Source: Ignavibacteria bacterium
GTDB taxonomy: Bacteria > Bacteroidota > Ignavibacteria > Kapaibacteriales > UBA4661
Direction of reading: 5' to 3'
Length of the DNA: 64,000 nucleotides
Assembly: GCA_013298775.1 (NCBI GenBank)
Contig: JAAFIV010000003.1
Coordinates: 1-64,000 of the forward strand
The first letter of the stretch is position 1. Each line of letters opens with the position of its first letter. Both the position numbers and the translations under genes were made by a program. Under the pieces are notes generated by a model that was given only the letters and a program-made list of their open reading frames with translations, did no database searches and was not told the DNA's origin. Shown one piece after another: positions 42,881 through 52,084 of the stretch.

Positions 42881-42896
42881 TAGAACGTTTGTTCTA
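42881..42896. promoter_or_regulatory. Candidate TetR operator 1
   Basis: TAGAACGTTTGTTCTA, a 16-bp palindrome of the form TAGAAC-N4-GTTCTA, 66 bp upstream of the SDR start codon. It matches operator 2 in all twelve arm positions. Confidence 0.75.
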
Positions 42897-42927
42897 TTTT
42901 TATGCAATATACAAAAAAGGTTATTTT

Positions 42928-42943
42928 TAGAACAAATGTTCTA
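42928..42943. promoter_or_regulatory. Candidate TetR operator 2
   Basis: TAGAACAAATGTTCTA, same arms as operator 1, with a different 4-bp centre. It lies 15 bp before the chosen start of the TetR-type gene, so binding would occlude its own promoter. The centre-to-centre distance between the two is 47 bp. Confidence 0.75.
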
Positions 42944-42958
42944 AAAAATATTTTTACA

Positions 42959-43687
42959 ATGCGTAAAATCCAACCGATGCTAACTACCAAAAAGAACGTC
43001 AAAACCAGCAGTAAAGAGCCTTTCGAGGTAATTCCAGAAGTAAAACTAGGTACCAAAGAACGTATTGTAGAGACATCCCGTGTTCTTTTCAACGAACATG
43101 GCGTAGAAGCAGTAACGGTGAGGCATATAGCCGATGCTGTTGGTATTAGTCATGGAAATTTGTGTTATCATTTCCCGCGCAAAGAAGATATTATTTTGCG
43201 GCACTATCATGCTGTTGTCGAGGGCATGAATGCTCAGGTTGCTGCTTGGAATCCTGAACATTTAAATCTATCAATGATACTGGAGGCACTGCTCAAAAGC
43301 TATGAGCTTCAGTATCATCATAAGTTTTTAATGGTGGAATTTGTGAATATCATGCGTCGTATTCCCGAAATACGGGAGCATTTTCGCTCTCTTTTTGAAG
43401 TCCGCAAACAGCAGTTCGGCTTTGTACTGATGCTACTTCAGCACAAAGGGAGTATCAAAGGAATGTCGGAAATTGAACGTGAGCGAATCTCGCTGCATAA
43501 TTACCTCATGGGTGATTTTTGGATGTCGGAGTCGGAGATTTTGTACACAGGAGAAGAGGCGGAGAAATGCAGATTTTATGCGCATTTGGCGAGTGCTTTA
43601 TTGTATCCATATTTGACGGCGCGTGGGCGGAAGGAATTTGATGCATTTTGGGGCAGCAGAATTGCACATGAACAAAGCTCCTATTGA
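42959..43687 (+). CDS. TetR/AcrR family transcriptional regulator
   Basis: A 242-aa DNA-binding regulator. The N-terminal HTH (about 24-70) reads TKERIVETSRVLFNEHGVEA, VTVRHIADAVGISHGNLCYH and FPRKEDIILRHY, the standard TetR pattern. The C-terminal ligand domain is helical and ends without a known ligand motif. Starts: ATG 42959 or ATG 42977. An upstream in-frame ATG (42902) would make operator 2 coding and is rejected. It probably represses itself and the divergent SDR gene through the two TAGAAC-N4-GTTCTA sites. Confidence 0.93.
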   Translation: MRKIQPMLTTKKNVKTSSKEPFEVIPEVKLGTKERIVETSRVLFNEHGVEAVTVRHIADAVGISHGNLCYHFPRKEDIILRHYHAVVEGMNAQVAAWNPEHLNLSMILEALLKSYELQYHHKFLMVEFVNIMRRIPEIREHFRSLFEVRKQQFGFVLMLLQHKGSIKGMSEIERERISLHNYLMGDFWMSESEILYTGEEAEKCRFYAHLASALLYPYLTARGRKEFDAFWGSRIAHEQSSY

Positions 43688-43710
43688 TTCAGAAAAGTTT
43701 TGTATTTTTG
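43684..43710 (+). promoter_or_regulatory. Possible promoter of the glycan cluster
   Basis: TTG at 43684-43686 and TATTTTTG (TAnnTTTG) at 43703-43710. The 16-nt spacer is shorter than the usual 19-21, so this is only tentative. It lies 80 bp before the first gene of the cluster. Confidence 0.25.
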
Positions 43711-43790
43711 CGGGCTACAAAATTATCGCTGAAATTACATCTCGGCTAGCTTGACGAAACCTCCGCCGTGCGTCTTACACCGAAACATCT

Positions 43791-44804
43791 ATGAGCTTTT
43801 GGCAGAAAATACTAAAAACACTTCGTCGCGAAAGTCCGATGTTGCGCCGCATGTATCACCGTAAACAGTATCCAGGACTCAGTATTTCGGAATGGGCGGA
43901 AATTAAAAACGAGGGAGTTTTTGACTATGCTGCTGGCGCAGATATTCAATCAGGCGTTTTAATAGAAATACCGCACAATGGGCATCTTCGCATGGGAGCA
44001 AATACGTTCATTGCCCGTAATACTCTTGTTAGCCCCAGTTCAGAGCATAGTATTGAAATTCAAGAACAAGCAACTGTCCAAGAGCGAGGTATTTTGCTTG
44101 GCAATATCACGATTGGTCGGTATAGTTTACTTGCTCCGGGCGTGTTTATACAGGCAACACAGGGGCATCACTTTAGTATTTTTCCTCATTGGCTGATACG
44201 CGACCAAGACAATTATGCTGTCCAAAATAATCTTATGGTCAAAGAAAAAACACGGGTTGTGATTGAAGAAGATTGCTGGATTGGCGTAAGTAGTGTGATT
44301 ATGGGTGGTGTAACCATTGGCAAAGGCTCGGTTATTGGCGCAAATTCCGTTGTAACAAAAGATATTCCCCCATACTCTATTGCGGTAGGCTCTCCAGCTA
44401 AAGTGATAAAGCATCGTCTTGATTTTGTCCCTCCGCCCGTGATTGATGCTGCACGCGAAACAGATTTGCCCTATTTTTATCAAGGATGCAAAGTCGAACA
44501 ACATCAGCAAGAAACTTATGGTACCGAGACAGAAGGTATTCTTGCCTATAAGTCTTTTGTATTGGCGTTGCAGACTGCCTCGCCCCAAAGGAAAATCTGG
44601 GTAAAAATGAGGTCTTTGAAAGAGCATATAAGCGTGCGGTGCGGGAATACGACACATTCTCTTATGAATGAAATTCAGCCATATTGTTTTGACGTTGCAC
44701 AAATACCAACACCATTTTTCTCGTTTGAAGTTATCTCGCATACTTCCACTCTCGCCATAGAAGACCCCTGTGTTCAGATTCAACAAGCATGGGTAGAGTC
44801 ATAA
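43791..44804 (+). CDS. Hexapeptide-repeat (LbH) acyltransferase
   Basis: A 337-aa cytoplasmic O- or N-acyltransferase of the Maa/LacA/CapG type. Residues about 60-205 form a left-handed beta-helix of hexapeptide turns ([47 protein letters not shown]), ending in the classical [18 protein letters not shown]. His in QGHHFSI may be catalytic. The C-terminal 130 residues are an additional domain of unknown fold, making the protein longer than simple acetyltransferases. It is the first gene of the co-oriented glycan cluster and probably decorates a sugar. Confidence 0.87.
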   Translation: MSFWQKILKTLRRESPMLRRMYHRKQYPGLSISEWAEIKNEGVFDYAAGADIQSGVLIEIPHNGHLRMGANTFIARNTLVSPSSEHSIEIQEQATVQERGILLGNITIGRYSLLAPGVFIQATQGHHFSIFPHWLIRDQDNYAVQNNLMVKEKTRVVIEEDCWIGVSSVIMGGVTIGKGSVIGANSVVTKDIPPYSIAVGSPAKVIKHRLDFVPPPVIDAARETDLPYFYQGCKVEQHQQETYGTETEGILAYKSFVLALQTASPQRKIWVKMRSLKEHISVRCGNTTHSLMNEIQPYCFDVAQIPTPFFSFEVISHTSTLAIEDPCVQIQQAWVES

Positions 44805-44876
44805 AGACCTTCTTCGCAACGATGCGAATCGCTTTTTACACTGCTTCTCAGCATCACTACTGCTCTCGAAAAAATT

Positions 44877-46694
44877 ATGGAATTTGCCTCGCCACAAAAA
44901 GTGTTGAATGTTATCCGCAATTTGCAGTTTGGATACCTGCGTCGTTTGTTTACTTTTGCTTTCCGCTCCTACCCCATTTTATGGGGAGCTATGGGATTGT
45001 ACATTGTCTCGGTAATGTTTGAAGTCTTGGCAATGAATGCCTTCATTCCGTTATCGGAGATAGCAAGCGGGCGGGAGATTTCCAATGGCAATGTGATTGT
45101 CCGTTTGCTTGCGGTTTTGCAACTCAATTCCACCTCGTCGAAGTATATTTTCCTTGCATACATCGTGTTGTTTTCGATGCGTTTCCTCACGCAAATCCTC
45201 TCGGAAAAGCTCCTTTCCAGTACAACAACAAGCGCAATGCCGTCGCAGTTTATGTCTTTGGCATTGGAGAATATTTTGTTTGATGCCAAAATTGCGGACA
45301 TTGAAAAGCAAACGTCTGGACATTACGTTATGCTTGCTGGAGAAGAAGTACATAGAGCATGCGGACTTGTAGCGACGGTTATTCGATTCGTCAGCAATGC
45401 TCTTTTGATTGCCTTGTATTACGTGATGATTTCACAGTATTCGCCATCAACTGGGGTGGGAATTCTTGTGTTTATCGCACTGAGCGGCAGTGCCTCGTAC
45501 GGGATTTTCAAAAAAGTTCACCGCTTAGGAGTATTGACTGCTGCAAGCTCGCGGAGTGCTATTTCCATTCTTGTTGATGCCTTGAATGGTGTGCGCTCTA
45601 TTCGGGCGTTTCGTGCAGAAGAGTACGTGCTAGCTAAATTCACTCAAGAAATTGTGCCACATAAAAAGCGCGTTTTTCAAATTGAGTTTTTTAGCTTGTT
45701 GGGTAAACTTCTGCCAACGCTGGTTTTAACAATAGCTTTTGGCTTGTTTATTCTCATTAGCACGCAGATAAGCAAAACATCCTTCAATTATCCCTTTGCC
45801 GTAACGTTGCTCATTTTCCTGATGCGATTTTTTCTGGCAGTTGGCGATGCGATGAATGTTTTTCTCAAAATTATTTCCGATGCAAAATCTGCTCAGGACA
45901 TTACGGAAATTGTTCACCCGTCTCAGCATAGTGCAGCAGCTCGGGTAACATCCGTCGGTGATGCAAGCAATAAATATGCGGGACAAACATTAGAGACAAT
46001 CCGTACCCTTTCCATCAAGAATGTGTCTTTTTCCTACACGGGAACTGATATTATCCTTTCCAACGTCTCGCTTGAGTTAGAGCAAGGGCGTTGCTATGTT
46101 TTGGTCGGCGAATCGGGTGCGGGAAAATCTACATTGTTGGATATTTTGCTTGGCTTTCAAACGCCAACAAGCGGCAGCGTTGAGATGAATGGTGTACCCA
46201 TTGCAAACATCTCTTCATCGTTGCTTCGTTCAAAAATCACCCTTCTTTCGCAGGAAACCATTATTTTCAATGATACTGTGCGGAGCAATATTGGTTATGG
46301 AGCAGATATCTCCGAGGCAGAGCTGCACGCCGCGTGTAAGCTCGCGTGTGCGGATGAAATCATTCAGAATTTACCGCAGCAATACGACGAGATATTGCAA
46401 TATCGCGGGACGAATCTTTCTGGCGGTCAGCGTCAGCGTATTGGTCTTGCACGGGCTTTGGCGAGAACGCCTGAAATCTTGATTTTGGATGAAAGTTTGA
46501 GCGCACTCGACCCAACAACAAAAGATAATGTTTTCCAGAATATTCATTCTGCCTATAAAGAAAAGATTGTCATTTTTGTTTCGCACGATGTTGCTTTGCA
46601 AGAAAAAGTGGACGCTGTGTTGGAGTTAAAAAAATACACCCAATTAGCAGATGGAGAGGCGCAAATAGTAATAAGAAATAATGCAATAAACTGA
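44877..46694 (+). CDS. ABC transporter, fused permease/ATPase (glycolipid flippase type)
   Basis: A 605-aa inner-membrane half-transporter of the MsbA/PglK type. The N-terminal domain has about six transmembrane segments (for example SYPILWGAMGLYIVSVMF and LLPTLVLTIAFGLFILIS). The nucleotide-binding domain has Walker A GESGAGKS (411-418), the signature LSGGQ (514-518), Walker B with D538-E539 (EILILDESLSALDP) and the switch His in FVSHDVA. In a surface-glycan cluster the likely cargo is a lipid-linked oligosaccharide flipped to the periplasm, but a lipid or peptide exporter is possible. A homodimer is expected. Confidence 0.93.
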   Translation: MEFASPQKVLNVIRNLQFGYLRRLFTFAFRSYPILWGAMGLYIVSVMFEVLAMNAFIPLSEIASGREISNGNVIVRLLAVLQLNSTSSKYIFLAYIVLFSMRFLTQILSEKLLSSTTTSAMPSQFMSLALENILFDAKIADIEKQTSGHYVMLAGEEVHRACGLVATVIRFVSNALLIALYYVMISQYSPSTGVGILVFIALSGSASYGIFKKVHRLGVLTAASSRSAISILVDALNGVRSIRAFRAEEYVLAKFTQEIVPHKKRVFQIEFFSLLGKLLPTLVLTIAFGLFILISTQISKTSFNYPFAVTLLIFLMRFFLAVGDAMNVFLKIISDAKSAQDITEIVHPSQHSAAARVTSVGDASNKYAGQTLETIRTLSIKNVSFSYTGTDIILSNVSLELEQGRCYVLVGESGAGKSTLLDILLGFQTPTSGSVEMNGVPIANISSSLLRSKITLLSQETIIFNDTVRSNIGYGADISEAELHAACKLACADEIIQNLPQQYDEILQYRGTNLSGGQRQRIGLARALARTPEILILDESLSALDPTTKDNVFQNIHSAYKEKIVIFVSHDVALQEKVDAVLELKKYTQLADGEAQIVIRNNAIN

Positions 46695-46788
46695 CGCAAG
46701 ACAGAGTTGTAAAAAATCATGGTTATTCCATAAAATTCTCGTAATTTTACAATCTTTTTCATCCTTTACAGAATTTCAGCTTTTTTCT

Positions 46789-47769
46789 ATGTCCAACAAA
46801 GTTTTACGAGCCGATATTGCTGCGCAGCCAGCTCTACAACCAATTCCATTGCACGCAATTAACAGCGTTTCGCCGTGGATTGAGCGCATTGTGGGTTTGG
46901 AAAAATTTGAAAAAACAGTCCGTGATAAAAACGTTATTCTGCAAGAATATAACGATGGCCATTACAAAGATTTGCTCAATCTTTGGGAAGGATTTGTTGC
47001 AAAATCTCCCAATGCTCCCTTGCAGCTCTTTTTTAATGAATACGACCGCTATCACTCAAAGATGATAGAAGAGCGGAAGCATATTTACCGCTCTAGCACG
47101 GAAAATTATCTTTTTAGCATCGGTGATGAGTTCTATACCTGCGACCTCAATTTGGGAACAATGATGTTTCGCAATATCGTTACGCGCACCGTTGATGATG
47201 TTCTTCGCGCTCACAATGTTTCTAGTGTTGTCGAACTAGGATGTGGTATTGGTATTAACGTTCTCAGTATTTATCATCATAGTGCGCCCGCAGTGTTACG
47301 TGGCGGCGATATTTGCTCGAATGCTGTGGAACTGGGCAATCGTATGGCTCAGAAACATAGTATTCCAGCTACGTTTAGTATATTTGACTACGAATCCAAG
47401 GAATCATTGCGCCAGATGACAGATGGGTTGGACAACTATATTCTGATTACCGTGCATTCGATAGAGCAGATACAAGTTGAGGAAAGCAAGATTATTGAAA
47501 ACATTTGTTCGCTGCCAAATCCTCCCAAAGCGGTTGTCCACTTTGAGCCTATTGCGTGGACGGTGAATGAAAATTCGGGCGTATCTGTGAATATGATGGA
47601 TAAATTTTGCCAGCGATATGCGGAGTTAAATAAATATAACATGGATTTATTTACAACTCTTGAGCGTTTGGAGCAGGAAAATGCACTTGTCATCAAAGAT
47701 GTGCGGAAAAGAGTGTGGGGGATTAGCCCGTTTAATCCAACGAATATTATCGTTTGGCAACCACGCTAA
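46789..47769 (+). CDS. Class I SAM-dependent methyltransferase
   Basis: A 326-aa cytoplasmic enzyme. Motif I VVELGCGIGINVL (about 145-157) binds S-adenosylmethionine, followed by RGGDICSNAVELGNRMA, an acidic loop and VVHFEPIAW. The N-terminal 130 residues form an extra helical domain (NLWEGFVAKSPNAPLQLFFN, NEYDRYHSKMIEERK). Its substrate is unknown; in this cluster O- or N-methylation of a sugar or its carrier is likely. Confidence 0.85.
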   Translation: MSNKVLRADIAAQPALQPIPLHAINSVSPWIERIVGLEKFEKTVRDKNVILQEYNDGHYKDLLNLWEGFVAKSPNAPLQLFFNEYDRYHSKMIEERKHIYRSSTENYLFSIGDEFYTCDLNLGTMMFRNIVTRTVDDVLRAHNVSSVVELGCGIGINVLSIYHHSAPAVLRGGDICSNAVELGNRMAQKHSIPATFSIFDYESKESLRQMTDGLDNYILITVHSIEQIQVEESKIIENICSLPNPPKAVVHFEPIAWTVNENSGVSVNMMDKFCQRYAELNKYNMDLFTTLERLEQENALVIKDVRKRVWGISPFNPTNIIVWQPR

Positions 47770-47843
47770 GACCCTGATTTACAGCATCCATCCATACAAT
47801 AAATTCTTAACCTTGTTCACTACCTGATTTTACCTACATCACT

Positions 47844-48878
47844 ATGTCAGCAATTGCCAATGTTCTAAAGCGTAGTAGTTTTTTTCGCTCTCTTGTAGAT
47901 GTCGCACGCTTTACCAACGCTATTCGCATTTACAACTCGACGGGCGAAACACCGCTTGAAGGTGTTCATAGCGCACGGCACTTATTCTTTTCTACCAATC
48001 AGTTGTCGCATAAATTGTTTGCTTCGGTTCAAACTTTTCTGAATCGAAACAATACTATTGAACTTACCCAAAAGCAAGGTGTTTTGGGCGATATGAGTAA
48101 TTCTGGGGTGCTTGGGCAATCGGTTGGAAATGTTCAGGAATTGGGCTATCATATTTTTGAATCAAAACTTTCCGCTCAAGATTGTGCAGATTTAGTAGAA
48201 TACGCGAGAACCACTCCGAGCAAACCTCGCATTGTTGGGCAAACAGAAAAAATTCCCTATGATAGAAATAATCTGAAGGCAAATTTATACGATTTTGCTG
48301 CACAGGAATTATTGGAAAATCCTATCATTCAGCGTTTAATTACCGATGAGTCTCTTTTGGCGTTTGCACGCCAGCTTTTAGGACCAAGTGTGCGATTGCA
48401 TAATGTTGCCATGTGGTGGAGCAATGCGGATTTTCATAATGTTTCAAAGAATACCGCAGCACAGCTTTATCATGTTGATATGGACACCATCAAATGGGTA
48501 AAGATTTTCTTTTACCTCACGGATGTTGGTCCTGAAAATGGTCCTCATTGCTATATCGCAAAATCGCACCGCAACGCACCGAAAGCGGTATACCGCGAGG
48601 GTCGTATCGAAGATGAAGAAATAGAAATATATTTCCCTAAAGAAGATGTCAAAGAAATAACAGGCGCAGCAGGGACAATTTTAGCAGCAGATACTATCGG
48701 CTTACATAAAGGTAAACCTCTTACAAAGGGTGAGCGTTTGCTCTTTCAACTCACCTTTGGCATAACGCATTTTGGCTACGACCCTCCAAAGAAAGTTACG
48801 TTGAACGAGAAATTTTCTCCAGAGTTTTTGGCGAAAATTGAGAAAAATCCTGCCGTTTACAAAGGTGGATATTTCTAA
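47844..48878 (+). CDS. Phytanoyl-CoA dioxygenase (PhyH) family Fe(II)/2-oxoglutarate oxygenase
   Basis: A 344-aa putative oxygenase. The facial triad is H210, D212 (YHVDMD) and distal H288 (GLHKGKP). The strand WVKIFFYLTDVGPENGPHCYIAKSH between them is typical of PhyH. The N-terminal 110 residues are variable. A hydroxylation of a sugar, lipid or amino-acid substituent would fit the cluster, but there is no direct evidence. The stop TAA overlaps the next gene's ATG by one base (TAATG), so translation is coupled. Confidence 0.87.
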   Translation: MSAIANVLKRSSFFRSLVDVARFTNAIRIYNSTGETPLEGVHSARHLFFSTNQLSHKLFASVQTFLNRNNTIELTQKQGVLGDMSNSGVLGQSVGNVQELGYHIFESKLSAQDCADLVEYARTTPSKPRIVGQTEKIPYDRNNLKANLYDFAAQELLENPIIQRLITDESLLAFARQLLGPSVRLHNVAMWWSNADFHNVSKNTAAQLYHVDMDTIKWVKIFFYLTDVGPENGPHCYIAKSHRNAPKAVYREGRIEDEEIEIYFPKEDVKEITGAAGTILAADTIGLHKGKPLTKGERLLFQLTFGITHFGYDPPKKVTLNEKFSPEFLAKIEKNPAVYKGGYF

Positions 48879-49399
48879 TGAAGCTGCACGGGCAACATAT
48901 TTACTTGCGTCAGCTCACTCCGAACGATGTGAGTAACGAGTACGTTGCATGGATGAATGATACTGAAATCACACAGTATTTGGAAAGCCGTTGGTCGCCG
49001 CAGACGTTTGAAACTGTGCGCACCTTTGTACAGGCAATGTGCGACAGCCCGAAAGATTTTCTCTTTGGAATGTTCCTCAACACGACGAATCAGCATATTG
49101 GCAATATCAAAATTGGAAATATCAGCAGTGTTCATCGCTACGGCGATGTTGGTTTGATTATTGGGGATAAGGCTTCATGGGGCAAAGGTATTGCGTCGGA
49201 GGCAATTTCCCTTGTTACAAAGTATGGCTTTGAGGAGCTGAATCTACATAAGCTCATCGCTGGAATGTACGAGCAAAATATGGGTTCCTACAAAGCCTTC
49301 ATCAAAGCTGGTTATCAAGATGCAGGATGCTACAAAGCGCACTTTTTTTGCCAAGGGCAATATGTAGATGCTCGTTTAGTGGAAAAATGCCGTGAGTAA
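48878..49399 (+). CDS. GNAT N-acetyltransferase, PseH/RimJ-like
   Basis: A 173-aa acetyl-CoA-dependent transferase. It opens LHGQHIYLRQLTPNDVSNEYVAWMND as in RimJ/RimL and PseH-type proteins. The acetyl-CoA loop region is VGLIIGDKASWGKGIASEAISLV, and the C-terminal part LHKLIAGMYEQNMGSYKAFIKAGY is standard. In pseudaminic acid synthesis PseH acetylates the C4 amine of the UDP-sugar made by PseC. Its place 2 kb before pseB makes that role plausible, though another amino sugar is possible. It starts one base inside the upstream stop codon. Confidence 0.82.
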   Translation: MKLHGQHIYLRQLTPNDVSNEYVAWMNDTEITQYLESRWSPQTFETVRTFVQAMCDSPKDFLFGMFLNTTNQHIGNIKIGNISSVHRYGDVGLIIGDKASWGKGIASEAISLVTKYGFEELNLHKLIAGMYEQNMGSYKAFIKAGYQDAGCYKAHFFCQGQYVDARLVEKCRE

Positions 49400-49415
49400 C
49401 TAACACCATTTAGCT

Positions 49416-50924
49416 ATGACGAATGCCAAACAGCACGTTGTATTTTTTACAACGCATCCTCTTTTTCAACGCCACTTTGCGACTGATTTAGAACTTATCC
49501 AGAATCACAGAGATGCTGGAGACGATGTAACGGTACTGTACTGCAATGCTTCACTTCTTGCCTGCGATATAAATACTTATCACGAACCTGCTCAGTGCTA
49601 TCTTTGCCAGAAAACTCGCACTATTGGCTTATCCCTTCTGGATGGCAACGTCAATCAACAACCTTACTTGCATCTTACCGAAAAAGATAAAGCAGACATC
49701 GCCACTCTGCGAACAACATTCACTAGTGCTGCCGACCTTCAAGCGTACACCGTCGATAACTACGATATTGGCATGGCGGTTTTGTCCTCTATTGTCAGTT
49801 ATGTGATGAATGCAGATTTAGATGTGAAAGCGCACGCATCCCTGATTCGGCACTATATTGTCTCTGGTTTTATGGCGTATCGGTCGGTGCAGAATTTTTT
49901 GCGCACAACAAAAGTTGATAAATTCTACTTTTTCAATGGTAGGATGGCAATTGTGCGAGCAATTATGCGTGCTTGCCAAAGCGAAAGCGTTCCTTTTACT
50001 ATTCACGAAGCAGCAGGAACGGATGACTCTTACTCATTATATGACAACGCATTACCGCATAGTATCGGTCTGATGACGAACATGATGCAACGACATTGGG
50101 AGCAAACACCTGATGCCCCCGATGAGCGTTTGCGCAAAGCAGAAGAGTGGTTTACGAATCGCGCACACGGCATAAAAGTAAATGGTTATTCGTTTGTTGA
50201 AAACCAGCAACGTGGCTTGCTTCCTAGTGATTGGAATCCTAATAAGCAAAATATTGTGATTTTTAATTCTGCTGATTTTGAATTCGTTTGGGTGAGTGAG
50301 GAGTACCAGCACCATATTTATCAAAATCAGTTGGACGGGATTACATCTATTATTGCTTCGCTTCTATCTCAAAAAGAGAAGTATCACGTGTATTTGCGCA
50401 TTCACCCTAATTTAGCAAGGCTAGAGAATGAGCTACGTCCTTTGCTGCAGATACACAGCGAGAATTTGACAACAATTTTGCCAAATGATACCATTAGTAG
50501 TTACGCGCTTATGCAGCACGCAAGTAAAGTAATTACCTTTGGTTCAACGGTGGGAATTGAAGCGGCGTATTGGGGCAAACCCTCTATTTTAGGAGGTAAA
50601 GCTCTGTACCAAAACTTAGAATCAACGTATGCGCCACGTTCTCATGCGGAGCTTATGGCATTGCTTCTCAATGAAACTCTATCGCCTCTTCCTTCACAAG
50701 GGGCTTTGCAATACGGATATTTCTATAATTCTTTTGGTATTCCCTTAAAAAATTATCAGGCAAAAAACTTCTTTGCAGGCACATATAAAAATAAGAGCTT
50801 GTTTCCCAATAAATGGTTTTTTCGGCTCTTTACAGCGTATAAGCGTGTTGTTCCGCAGAGCATACAAGACGCAGTGAACAGAAAGCACGTTGCCTCGACC
50901 TTGCGAAGAACTCTCAGTAAATAA
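49416..50924 (+). CDS. Capsule-polysaccharide-type glycosyltransferase-like protein
   Basis: A 502-aa cytoplasmic protein. The C-terminal half contains the nucleotide-sugar-binding pattern of Capsule_synth/GT-B proteins: HVYLRIHPNLARLENE, then ASKVITFGSTVGIEAAYWGKPSI, and SHAELMALL. The N-terminal half has a cluster of cysteines (CNASLLACD, CYLCQ). It most likely transfers a sugar or synthesises a surface polysaccharide segment. No transmembrane segments. The exact sugar is unknown. Confidence 0.72.
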   Translation: MTNAKQHVVFFTTHPLFQRHFATDLELIQNHRDAGDDVTVLYCNASLLACDINTYHEPAQCYLCQKTRTIGLSLLDGNVNQQPYLHLTEKDKADIATLRTTFTSAADLQAYTVDNYDIGMAVLSSIVSYVMNADLDVKAHASLIRHYIVSGFMAYRSVQNFLRTTKVDKFYFFNGRMAIVRAIMRACQSESVPFTIHEAAGTDDSYSLYDNALPHSIGLMTNMMQRHWEQTPDAPDERLRKAEEWFTNRAHGIKVNGYSFVENQQRGLLPSDWNPNKQNIVIFNSADFEFVWVSEEYQHHIYQNQLDGITSIIASLLSQKEKYHVYLRIHPNLARLENELRPLLQIHSENLTTILPNDTISSYALMQHASKVITFGSTVGIEAAYWGKPSILGGKALYQNLESTYAPRSHAELMALLLNETLSPLPSQGALQYGYFYNSFGIPLKNYQAKNFFAGTYKNKSLFPNKWFFRLFTAYKRVVPQSIQDAVNRKHVASTLRRTLSK

Positions 50925-50960
50925 ATTCATTTCACCCCATCTTGCATATAAAGTATTCTC

Positions 50961-51974
50961 ATGCTTCCATACAAATCCATTCTCGTTACGGGCGGCACTG
51001 GCTCGTTTGGCAAAACCTTTGTCAAGCGCATTCTTTCTCAGTTCCCAGAAATTAAACGCCTCGTCGTCTTTTCACGTGATGAACTCAAGCAATTTGAAAT
51101 GGCACAAGAATTTTCAATGGAAAAATTCGACCAGCTCCGCTACTTCATCGGCGATGTGCGCGATGAAGCCCGCTTAGTGAGTGCCTTTGAAGGCATTGAT
51201 GTTGTTGTGCATGCGGCTGCGCTCAAGCAAGTCCCGACGGCAGAATACAACCCGATGGAGTGCATCAAAACCAATGTTTTGGGTGCAGAGAATATCATCA
51301 ATGCCGCTCTCAAGGCAGGTGTGAAGCGCGTTGTCGCACTTTCGACCGATAAAGCTGCTGCGCCGATTAACCTCTACGGCGCATCAAAGCTGTGTTCGGA
51401 CAAACTTTTTGTTGCGGCAAATAACTTTCGCGGCGGGCATGATATTAACTTCTCCGTCGTGCGTTATGGAAATGTTATTGGCTCACGCGGTTCGGTGATG
51501 CCGTTCTTTCTGAACAAGCGCAAAGATGGCGTACTTCCTATCACGCACGATGAAATGACGCGCTTCAATATCTCGCTGGATGAAGGTGTAGATTTGGTGC
51601 TGTATGCCATTCATAATGCGTGGGGCGGTGAGATTTTTGTTCCGAAAATTCCGTCGTATCGCATTTTGGATGTGGCAGAAGCGATTGCGCCAAGCTGCAA
51701 ACACGAGATTATCGGCATTCGCCCGGGCGAGAAACTGCACGAGGAAATGATTACCGAAATGGATTCTTTTAATACTTTGGAACTGGATAAATACTACGTT
51801 ATTGCGCCGTCGGTGCCGCTCTGGGCGCATGACGACTACTGCAAAACGTTCAATGGCAAAAAAGTAGCACAAGGTTTCAAGTACAATTCCGGCACAAACC
51901 CAGAATTTATGAGCGTTGAAGATATTCGCGCTTCTATTCGTGAGCATATCGACCCAAATTTTCAAGCACAGTAA
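50961..51974 (+). CDS. pseB: UDP-N-acetylglucosamine 4,6-dehydratase (inverting)
   Basis: A 337-aa extended SDR that converts UDP-GlcNAc to UDP-2-acetamido-2,6-dideoxy-beta-L-arabino-hexos-4-ulose, the first step to pseudaminic acid. It has TGGTGSFG (10-17), HAAALKQVPTAEYNPMECIKTN, the active pair Y139/K143 in INLYGASKLCSDKLF and GNVIGSRGSVMPFF. The segments AALKQVP and APINLYGASKLCSDKLF are hallmarks of PseB. Length is normal. pseC follows 110 bp later across a 9-bp-stem hairpin. Confidence 0.95.
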   Translation: MLPYKSILVTGGTGSFGKTFVKRILSQFPEIKRLVVFSRDELKQFEMAQEFSMEKFDQLRYFIGDVRDEARLVSAFEGIDVVVHAAALKQVPTAEYNPMECIKTNVLGAENIINAALKAGVKRVVALSTDKAAAPINLYGASKLCSDKLFVAANNFRGGHDINFSVVRYGNVIGSRGSVMPFFLNKRKDGVLPITHDEMTRFNISLDEGVDLVLYAIHNAWGGEIFVPKIPSYRILDVAEAIAPSCKHEIIGIRPGEKLHEEMITEMDSFNTLELDKYYVIAPSVPLWAHDDYCKTFNGKKVAQGFKYNSGTNPEFMSVEDIRASIREHIDPNFQAQ

Positions 51975-51999
51975 GACAAGAATACTGCGCAACAACAAA

Positions 52000-52034
52000 A
52001 GCCCGCAAACCAGATTATATCAGGCTTGCGGGCT
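52000..52034. other. Hairpin between pseB and pseC
   Basis: AGCCCGCAA (52000-52008) and TTGCGGGCT (52026-52034) form a perfect 9-bp stem with a 17-nt loop. On the plus strand it has no T-run; on the minus strand TTTTGTTGTTG follows. It could be a weak terminator, attenuator or mRNA-processing element that changes the PseB:PseC ratio. Confidence 0.6.
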
Positions 52035-52084
52035 ATGTGCTTTACAGCTCTTTCCACTGTTTATTCACTACCACGTATCTCGCA

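Noticed and set aside
48878-49399. Calling the GNAT gene pseH outright
   Set aside because: GNAT specificity cannot be read from sequence here, and it is separated from pseB by another gene.
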